A DNA stretch of 18,153 nt, from positions 1-18,153 of the forward strand of contig CABQCB010000008.1 in the NCBI GenBank assembly GCA_902462475.1, given 5' to 3'. Under the pieces are notes generated by a model. The model was given only the letters and a program-made list of their open reading frames with translations. It was not told the origin of the DNA and searched no databases. Shown in pieces: positions 13,196 to 18,153 of this stretch (positions within the stretch are counted from its first letter, which is position 1; each line of letters opens with the position of its first letter). The stretch is from an uncultured Oscillibacter sp. (GTDB lineage Bacteria; Bacillota_A; Clostridia; Oscillospirales; Oscillospiraceae). The position numbers and the translations under genes were made by a program.

Positions 13196-13403
13196 TCTCT
13201 TCATCCTCCTCATACGAAAAAAGTTCCTCTACGCTTACCCCGCAGATCTTGGCCAGCTTCAGCGCCAGTGTCACCGACGGGGAGTAGTCCCCCCGCTCGA
13301 TCTGGCTGATGGTCTGGCGGGACACCCCCGCCAGGGCCCCCATCTGCTGCTGGTTGACCCCGAGCCTTGCCCGGTGCTCTTTCAGCCTGTTGTAAAGCGG
13401 CAT
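13188..13403 (-). CDS. small XRE-family transcriptional regulator
   Basis: The 71-residue protein is almost entirely a Cro/C1-type helix-turn-helix domain: LKEHRARLGVNQQQMGALAG, VSRQTISQIERGDYSPSVTL and LKLAKICGVSVEELF give the usual five helices. An acidic tail EEDEENA ends it. The ATG at 13403 follows AGGAGG at 13417-13412 with eight bases between. It is translationally coupled to the DUF3169-like gene. Three operator-like repeats over its own promoter suggest autoregulation. In related gene pairs such regulators control their membrane partner; the signal is unknown. Confidence 0.88.
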   Translation of the reverse strand: MPLYNRLKEHRARLGVNQQQMGALAGVSRQTISQIERGDYSPSVTLALKLAKICGVSVEELFSYEEDEENA

Positions 13404-13421
13404 GGCCCTGCGCCTCCTATC

Positions 13422-13494
13422 TGACAACTATATCCGTCAAATTGACAACTTTCCTTGTCATCATTAGCATAGCATTGACAACTATCCTTGTCAA
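13422..13494. promoter_or_regulatory. three operator-like inverted repeats before the XRE gene
   Basis: Three related dyads read TGACAACTATATCCGTCAA (13422-13440), TTGACAACTTTCCTTGTCA (13442-13460) and TTGACAACTATCCTTGTCAA (13475-13494). The third overlaps the minus-strand -35 box, the second the start-point area, and the first the leader. The third is the most symmetric and the first the most diverged, so a graded binding order is plausible. Confidence 0.7.
13466..13494 (-). promoter_or_regulatory. sigma-A promoter of the XRE/DUF3169 operon
   Basis: On the minus strand TTGACA (ending the palindrome at 13494-13489) and TATGCT (about 13471-13466) are 17 bases apart. The -35 box is embedded in the third operator repeat. 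Confidence 0.65.
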
Positions 13495-13516
13495 TACATC
13501 TTGCAAATTTTCTTCG

Positions 13517-13545
13517 TTGACACCTCTGCGCCGCCCGGCTATACT
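13517..13545 (+). promoter_or_regulatory. sigma-A promoter of the glutamine-amidotransferase-like gene
   Basis: TTGACA (13517-13522), 17 bases and TATACT (13540-13545) are nearly perfect consensus, about 30 bases before the ribosome site. It is divergent from the XRE promoter. Confidence 0.8.
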
Positions 13546-13582
13546 TTCCCCATAGAAATTTATCCGCGCAGGAGGAACGCCT

Positions 13583-14290
13583 ATGAAAAAGCCTGTCATT
13601 GCCGTCACGCCCCTTTGGGATGACCGTCTGGAAAGCATCTGGATGCTGCCCGGCTATCTGGACGGTCTGCGCGCAGCAGGTGCCCTGCCGCTGACGGTGC
13701 CGCTGGAGGCGGACGAGGACGACGCCCGGCAGATCTTCAGCCTGTGCGACGGGCTGCTGCTCACCGGCGGCCACGATGTGGACCCGGCCCTGTACGGCCA
13801 GGCTCCGGAGCCCTTCTGTGCCCCGCCCTGCCCCCGGCGGGATGCGCTGGAGCGTGCGCTATTTGACCTGTTCCGCCAGGGCGGCAAGCCCATTCTGGGC
13901 ATCTGCCGGGGCTTGCAGCTCATCAATGCGCTTCTGGGCGGCACCCTCTACCAGGACCTGCCCGCCCAAAACCCCGGCGCCCTGCCCCACGTGATGCAGC
14001 CCCCCTATGACCGCTCCGTCCACACCGTGGCTCTGACGGAGGGCGGCATGCTCTCGGCCATCACCGGCCGGCGTACTCTGGGCGTCAACAGCTACCACCA
14101 CCAGGGCATCCGGCGTCTTGCGCCCTCGCTGACGGCGGAGGCCCACGCCCCGGACGGTCTGGTGGAGGCCGTCTCCTGCCCTACCCATCCTTTCTTACTG
14201 GCTGTCCAGTGGCACCCGGAGTTCAGCTTCCGGACGGACGAGGCCAGCCGGGCCATTTTCCGCGCCTTCACAGAACACTGCATGCAATAA
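13583..14290 (+). CDS. class-I glutamine amidotransferase-like hydrolase (peptidase C26, PuuD-like)
   Basis: The 235-residue protein is a free-standing gamma-glutamyl hydrolase-type enzyme. The nucleophile elbow is GICRG (Cys108), and WHPE supplies His211 and Glu213 of the triad. LLLTGGHDVDPALYG (59-73) and NSYHHQGI (169-176) are typical of the gamma-glutamyl-GABA hydrolase (PuuD) group, which cleaves gamma-glutamyl amides in the cytoplasm. Related enzymes act on other gamma-glutamyl compounds, and no polyamine genes lie nearby, so the substrate is open. AGGAGG lies before the ATG at 13583. It is a single-gene unit with its own strong promoter and terminator. Confidence 0.88.
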   Translation: MKKPVIAVTPLWDDRLESIWMLPGYLDGLRAAGALPLTVPLEADEDDARQIFSLCDGLLLTGGHDVDPALYGQAPEPFCAPPCPRRDALERALFDLFRQGGKPILGICRGLQLINALLGGTLYQDLPAQNPGALPHVMQPPYDRSVHTVALTEGGMLSAITGRRTLGVNSYHHQGIRRLAPSLTAEAHAPDGLVEAVSCPTHPFLLAVQWHPEFSFRTDEASRAIFRAFTEHCMQ

Positions 14291-14334
14291 AAAGCACCCC
14301 GCCGGACCTTTTGCCCGGCGGGGTGTTCTTTTTT
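14291..14334. terminator. bidirectional hairpin terminator
   Basis: CACCCCGCCGG (14295-14305) and CCGGCGGGGTG (14315-14325) form a perfect 11-bp stem with a 9-base loop and a T-rich tail to 14334. The A-run before it makes it work for the converging permease gene as well. Confidence 0.9.
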
Positions 14335-14338
14335 ACTT

Positions 14339-15517
14339 CTAAGTCCCCGGCGCTCCCGGGTCGTCCCGCCACTTGTGGACGGGCACGTGTCGCTGGCCCA
14401 GCCGGGTCTTTACGTAGTCCCGGAACAGGGCGTAGAGCACGGAGCAAAGGGGAATGAACAGCAGCATGCCCACAATGCCCATGAGCTTGCCGCCCAGCGT
14501 CACCGCCGCCAGCACCCAGATGGAGGGCAGACCCACGGAGGAGCCTACCACATGGGGATAGATCAGATTCCCCTCCACCTGCTGGAGCACCAAAAACAGC
14601 ACCACGAACCCCAGCGCCTTCCAGGGATCGGCAATGGCGATCAGCAGCGCACCCACGGCGCAGCCGATGAAGGCGCCCACAATGGGGATCAGCGCCGTCA
14701 GGGCGATGAGCACGCCCACCAGCAATGCGTAGGGCATGCGGAAAATGGTCATGGACACCACGAACAGCGTGCCCAGGATGCATGCCTCCAGACACTGGCC
14801 TGAAAGGAAGCTGGAGAAGGTCCGGGAGGACAGGCGCAGGATCTCCAGCGTCCGGTCCGCCCGCCGCTCGGGCAGCAGCGCGTAGAGCACCTGGCGGCCC
14901 TGGCGGCCCAGCTTTTCCTTTTGCAGCAGGATGTAAAAGGAGAAGATCAGGGCAATGACAAAGGTGCTCACGCCGCTGACCACACCGCCGATGACCATGC
15001 TGCCGGAGGAGACGATGCCTCCGCCCCAGGTTTGCAGCAGCTCCGCCGCCTTTTGGGTGATGTTCTTCCAGTCCTCCATGTTCCAGTCCGCCAGCAGGGA
15101 TTCCAGCGCCGGCAGATACTGCTCCAGACGGGACACCTGCTCCCACAGCCGCTCCGCCGCCGCAGGCACCTGGGCCGCCAGGGAGCGCACCGCCTCGGCA
15201 ATGCCGGGGCCGATGACACTGGAGGCCAGCACCAGCACCCCGATGACCGCCAGAAGCGTGATGAGCAGGGCCAGAGGACGCCGCCCCTTCTTGACCCGCC
15301 TTCCGGGACGCACGGGGAATAAGCGCCGCTCAATGGCCCGCATGGGCACATTGAGGACGAACGCCATGGCGCCGCCCAGCAAAAACGGCGCCAGGATCCC
15401 AAGCAGCCAGCCCACAGCCATGGCCACGGCCGGCAGATTTTGCAGGAGACTGTAAAACGCGATGCCGCCGCAGACCACCAGCAGCAATCCCCGCAGATTC
15501 TCTTTTTTCCACTCCAT
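14339..15517 (-). CDS. AI-2E family permease
   Basis: The 392-residue membrane protein has the layout of the AI-2E transporter family (PF01594). Two membrane segments lie at each end of a soluble region (about 100-175), and the conserved C-terminal block is LIALTALIPIVGAFIG followed by QQVEGNLIYPHVVGSSVGL (about residues 268-330). Family members have been linked to autoinducer-2, proton/sodium or general export, so substrate assignment from sequence is unsafe. The ATG at 15517 follows AAGGAT. It is the last of three minus-strand genes with short gaps of 24 and 45 bases, so it may be read through from the aminopeptidase promoter. Confidence 0.88.
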   Translation of the reverse strand: MEWKKENLRGLLLVVCGGIAFYSLLQNLPAVAMAVGWLLGILAPFLLGGAMAFVLNVPMRAIERRLFPVRPGRRVKKGRRPLALLITLLAVIGVLVLASSVIGPGIAEAVRSLAAQVPAAAERLWEQVSRLEQYLPALESLLADWNMEDWKNITQKAAELLQTWGGGIVSSGSMVIGGVVSGVSTFVIALIFSFYILLQKEKLGRQGRQVLYALLPERRADRTLEILRLSSRTFSSFLSGQCLEACILGTLFVVSMTIFRMPYALLVGVLIALTALIPIVGAFIGCAVGALLIAIADPWKALGFVVLFLVLQQVEGNLIYPHVVGSSVGLPSIWVLAAVTLGGKLMGIVGMLLFIPLCSVLYALFRDYVKTRLGQRHVPVHKWRDDPGAPGT

Positions 15518-15562
15518 GTTTTATCCTTGTTCGATCCTTTCCGCCTGGCCACGTACCGGAAC

Positions 15563-16042
15563 TTACGCCCGATACCGCCGGGCCGCCTCCAGATATCCCT
15601 GCGCGGAGACGCGGTTGCTCTCGATCTCCTCCTCCGTCAGCGGACGCACCACCTTGGCGGGGCTGCCCAGGATCATCACACCGTCGGGGGCATCCATCTT
15701 GCCGGTGACCAGCGCGCCGGCACCCACGATGCAGTTGCTGCCGATGCGGGCGCCGTTCAAAATGACGGCCCCCATGCCCACCAGGGTGTTGTCCCCCACG
15801 GTGCAGCCGTGGACGATGGCGCCGTGGCCGATGGTGCAGCCCCGGCCCACGGTGGTCTCCTCATGGAGCACGGCGCAGTCCTGGATGTTGGTCTCGTCGC
15901 CCACCACGATGGCGCCATCATCGCCCCGCAGCACAGCGTTATACCAGATGTTGACCTCACGCCCCAGCGTCACATCGCCGGACACCCGGACGCCCTCCGC
16001 CAGCAGCACGCTTTCATCATACTGTTTTTTCTCATAGGCCAT
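15563..16042 (-). CDS. gamma-class carbonic anhydrase family protein
   Basis: The 159-residue protein is a left-handed beta-helix built of hexapeptide repeats (VSGDVTLGREVNIWYNAVLRGD, ILNGARIGSNCIVGAGALV). The three zinc-ligand histidines are present: His60 (AVLH), His73 (IGHG) and His78 (IVHG). Arg39-Gly-Asp also matches the family's trimer-interface motif. Such proteins hydrate CO2, or in YrdA/CaiE-like members have unclear activity. Length fits the short bacterial form without signal peptide. GAGG lies ten bases before the ATG. Confidence 0.88.
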   Translation of the reverse strand: MAYEKKQYDESVLLAEGVRVSGDVTLGREVNIWYNAVLRGDDGAIVVGDETNIQDCAVLHEETTVGRGCTIGHGAIVHGCTVGDNTLVGMGAVILNGARIGSNCIVGAGALVTGKMDAPDGVMILGSPAKVVRPLTEEEIESNRVSAQGYLEAARRYRA

Positions 16043-16066
16043 GGGATCGTTCCTCTCTTTCTATTC

Positions 16067-17293
16067 TCAGATATCCGGCGCAAAGTTGCCGTCCACAAAA
16101 ATGGGGACCTGGCGGCCATCCTGGGTGGTGCCCACGATGGAAAGATCCGGTGTGCCCACCATAAAGTCCACATGGGTGATGGAGTCGTTGAGGCCCCGGG
16201 CCTTCAGCTCCTCCTTGGTCATGTCCCGGCCGCCCTCGATGCAGGGGTATGCCTCGCCGAAAGCCAGATGGCAGGCGGCGTTCTCATCGAAGAGGGTGTT
16301 GTAATACAGGATCTTCTGGTTGGAGATGGGGCTGTCGTAGGGCACCAGGGCCACCTCGCCGAAGTACCGGGCGCCCTCGTCCAGGGAGATGGCCGCCAGC
16401 AGGGAGTCCTCCCCCTTTTCTGCGTGGGCCTCCACGATCTTGCCCTCTTTGACCACAAAATGGAACTTGTCGATGATGTTGCCGTCGTTCACCAGAGGCA
16501 TGGCGGAATACACCACACCGTCGATGCCGGTTTTCAGCGGAGCAGTGTAGATCTCCTCCGTGGGGATGTTGGCGATGAAGGTCTGTCCCTTGGGCGTCAC
16601 GTCGTTGCCGGCCTCCCAGACGTGTCCCTGGGGCAGGCGGATAGTCAGGTCCGTGCCCAGAGAGTTGGTGTAGTGCAGCGACGCCAGGCGCAGGCTGTTG
16701 AGCTTTTCCACACGGCGGTGGAGGGTGTCCAGGTGAGACTGCCACTTTTCCACGCACTTGCCGTCCCCGCTGATGCGCACGGCGGCGAAGATGGCGTCCC
16801 ACAGCCGGTCCACCGCGTCCGACGCACCGGGGAACACGCGCCCTGCCCAGCTGGGGATGGGGATGGAGGCGATGCACCAGGGGAAGCCGCTGGCCATCTG
16901 CAGCCGGTCAAAGTCCTTGAGGGCCTTGCCGGAGGCCTGCTGGGACTTGACGATCCGCTGGGGGTCCACCCCCTTGAGGTTCTCCGGGTCCGTGGCGGAG
17001 ATGGCCAGGTACGCCGCGCCGGCCTTGGCATAGTCGTTGAAAAACCGCTCCCGCCAGACGGGCACCGTCTCAAACACGTCCTCCGCCGCCTGCAGGTACT
17101 TCATGCGGCTCATGGCGTCGTCGTGCCAGTTCATGACCACCTCCCGGCAGCCGATGGCATAGGCCTCCGCGGCACACAGCCGGGCAAAGTAAGCGCACTC
17201 CACCGGGCAGGAGATGATGAGATCCTGTCCCTTCTGTACATTCAGGCCCACCCGCACCAAAAGCCGGGCGTATTCTTGGAGCTTTTCTTCCAT
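16067..17293 (-). CDS. M29-family aminopeptidase (PepS/AmpS-like)
   Basis: The 408-residue protein is a cytoplasmic metallo-aminopeptidase of family M29, which removes N-terminal residues from peptides using two metal ions. Likely metal ligands are Glu247 (IPTEEIYTAP), Glu313 (YFGEVAL), His342 (AACHLAFGEAYP), His374 and Asp376 (SITHVDFMVG); their spacing agrees with staphylococcal AmpS/PepS. The family's N-terminal Rossmann-like half is complete. I start at the ATG at 17293; a TTG directly before it (17296) has slightly better spacing to AAAGGA and cannot be excluded. It leads a probable operon with the carbonic anhydrase-like and permease genes. Confidence 0.9.
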   Translation of the reverse strand: MEEKLQEYARLLVRVGLNVQKGQDLIISCPVECAYFARLCAAEAYAIGCREVVMNWHDDAMSRMKYLQAAEDVFETVPVWRERFFNDYAKAGAAYLAISATDPENLKGVDPQRIVKSQQASGKALKDFDRLQMASGFPWCIASIPIPSWAGRVFPGASDAVDRLWDAIFAAVRISGDGKCVEKWQSHLDTLHRRVEKLNSLRLASLHYTNSLGTDLTIRLPQGHVWEAGNDVTPKGQTFIANIPTEEIYTAPLKTGIDGVVYSAMPLVNDGNIIDKFHFVVKEGKIVEAHAEKGEDSLLAAISLDEGARYFGEVALVPYDSPISNQKILYYNTLFDENAACHLAFGEAYPCIEGGRDMTKEELKARGLNDSITHVDFMVGTPDLSIVGTTQDGRQVPIFVDGNFAPDI

Positions 17294-17336
17294 CAAAGTA
17301 ATTCATCCTTTCCAGGTCTTTTCCTTAATATGTGCT

Positions 17337-17365
17337 ATTCTAGTGCATCTTACCAGCAAAGTAAA
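17337..17365 (-). promoter_or_regulatory. promoter of the aminopeptidase unit
   Basis: On the minus strand TTTACT (17365-17360), 17 bases and TAGAAT (17342-17337) form a good sigma-A promoter, about 45 bases before the start codon. It is divergent from the nuclease promoter. Confidence 0.65.
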
Positions 17366-17371
17366 GGGGAT

Positions 17372-17400
17372 TTGCGTTTTGGCCGGCAGGGCGGTATAAT
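17372..17400 (+). promoter_or_regulatory. promoter of the nuclease gene
   Basis: TTGCGT (17372-17377), 17 bases and a perfect TATAAT (17395-17400) lie about 20 bases before the ribosome site GAAAGGAAGG (17421-17430). Confidence 0.75.
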
Positions 17401-17435
17401 AACGTCCCATCAACGCAACAGAAAGGAAGGCTCCC

Positions 17436-18153
17436 ATGAAACGCACCCGCAAACGTTCCAACCCGCTCCTGCCCCTGCTGGCATTGTGTGCCGCCCTGGG
17501 CATCGGGGTATTCCGCGTCTATCTTGCCCCTGCCGCCGACTCCCCCGCCGTCTCGCTGGAGGATGTGCCCGCCTACAGCAGCACGCCCTATGTGGAGCTG
17601 GACGGCAACGTCCCCGCCTTCACGGACGAGGATCTGACCACCACCGCCTTTGAGTCTTACAGTCCCCTGGACGCCCTGGGCCGCTGCGGCACGGCGTATG
17701 CCTGCGTGGGCCTGGAGACCATGCCCACGGAGGACCGGGGCTCCATCGGCCAGGTGAAGCCCTCCGGCTGGCAGACCGTCAAGTACGACTGTGTGGACGG
17801 CAAGTACCTCTACAACCGCTGCCACCTGATCGGCTATCAGCTCACCGGGGAAAACGCCAACGAGGAAAATCTCATCACCGGCACCCGCTATCTGAACGTG
17901 GACGGCATGCTGCCCTTTGAGGACGAGGTGGCCGACTACGTCCAGGAGACCGGCAATCACGTGCTCTACCGGGTGACGCCCATCTTCCAGGGCGACGAGC
18001 TGGTGGCCCGGGGCGTGCAGATGGAGGCCCTTTCCGTGGAGGACGAGGGCCAGGGCGTCAGCTTCAACGTGTATGTCTATAACGTCCAGCCGGGGGTGGT
18101 CATCGACTACGCCACCGGCGAGAGCCAGCTGGGCGATCCCACCGCCGCCGAGG
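17436..18153 (+). CDS. exported DNA/RNA non-specific endonuclease (partial, 3' end outside window)
   Basis: The first 239 residues are present and the frame is open to the window end. A basic N-terminus (KRTRKRSN) and a hydrophobic stretch (residues 10-30, LLPLLALCAALGIGVF) indicate a signal peptide or anchor. The nuclease core reads DRGSIGQVKPSGW (100-112), YNRCHLIGYQLTGENANEENLITGT (126-150) and RYLN (151-154). His130 and the downstream Asn match the beta-beta-alpha-metal site of EndA-type nucleases, although the usual DRGH is NRCH here. Relatives degrade extracellular DNA or process DNA during uptake. The ATG at 17436 is preceded by AGGAAGG. Confidence 0.85.
   Translation, partial: MKRTRKRSNPLLPLLALCAALGIGVFRVYLAPAADSPAVSLEDVPAYSSTPYVELDGNVPAFTDEDLTTTAFESYSPLDALGRCGTAYACVGLETMPTEDRGSIGQVKPSGWQTVKYDCVDGKYLYNRCHLIGYQLTGENANEENLITGTRYLNVDGMLPFEDEVADYVQETGNHVLYRVTPIFQGDELVARGVQMEALSVEDEGQGVSFNVYVYNVQPGVVIDYATGESQLGDPTAAE

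Noticed and set aside
11927..13309. A 460-codon plus-strand open frame opposite the HAD, DUF3169-like and XRE genes
   Set aside because: It crosses a terminator palindrome and an operon gap, and its His/Gln/Ala/Arg composition marks a shadow frame.
13422..13494. A possible short CRISPR array (three repeated units)
   Set aside because: The units are inverted-repeat operators with unequal spacing of about 21 and 33 bases, embedded in a promoter, with no spacers of constant length and no cas genes.
15440..17653. A 737-codon open frame on the plus strand across the permease, carbonic anhydrase and aminopeptidase genes
   Set aside because: It is antisense to three genes with catalytic motifs, is His/Gly/Val-rich without domains, and runs into the nuclease gene in a wrong frame.

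Overview
The window looks like chromosomal DNA of a gut Firmicute, most likely an Oscillospiraceae-type Clostridium relative (Flavonifractor/Lawsonibacter-like). The reasons are a GC-rich coding background, strong AGGAGG ribosome sites, near-consensus sigma-A promoters, and an apparent bilirubin-reductase operon of the kind known from gut clostridia. The genus is inferred and cannot be fixed from this sequence alone.

Region 1 (1-4263) is accessory DNA. It starts with the 5' tip of an unidentified gene and a double winged-helix DNA-binding protein, both on the minus strand. A structured, AT-richer non-coding stretch follows, holding a long imperfect inverted repeat, what looks like the 3' half of a tRNA-Arg(CCT) gene ending in CCA, and a 16-bp hairpin. 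This is the kind of scar left at the end of an integrative element. Next comes a TIR gene and a STAND-type NTPase/TPR gene with their own promoter. The two lie in the same reading frame and are separated only by one TAG codon and one GAA codon. This split TIR-STAND immune-type module is the best candidate for something new.

Region 2 (4363-5449) is a decayed patch: one intact GNAT acetyltransferase, the middle of a second GNAT gene, and the 3' half of a LysR regulator gene. The two broken genes point away from each other and both lost their 5' ends at the same junction near 5148.

Region 3 (5489-7562, minus strand) is a compact operon: a MarR regulator, an Old-Yellow-Enzyme reductase with the HGDR motif at residues 164-167 and a 4Fe-4S cysteine set, and a flavodoxin-like protein. 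It matches bilQ-bilR-bilS, the bilirubin-to-urobilinogen system. Two palindromic MarR-type operators cover the -35 and -10 of its promoter.

Region 4 (7590-9709, plus strand) is an ECF sigma factor with an RsgI-like membrane anti-sigma factor. The latter has an Asn-Pro cleavage-type motif, two PepSY-like domains, a Ser/Gln-rich linker and an Asp/His-rich tail.

Region 5 (9709-13494, minus strand) has two units. The first is a HAD-IIA phosphatase, a glycerophosphodiester phosphodiesterase and a polytopic membrane protein, all with overlapping start and stop codons. The second is an XRE regulator with a DUF3169-like membrane protein, whose promoter carries three operator-like repeats.

Region 6 (13517-18153) is ordinary core DNA: a class-I glutamine-amidotransferase-like hydrolase on plus; an M29 aminopeptidase, gamma-carbonic anhydrase and AI-2E-family permease on minus; and a secreted or anchored DNA/RNA nuclease on plus, cut by the window end. 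Bidirectional hairpin terminators separate most of the units.
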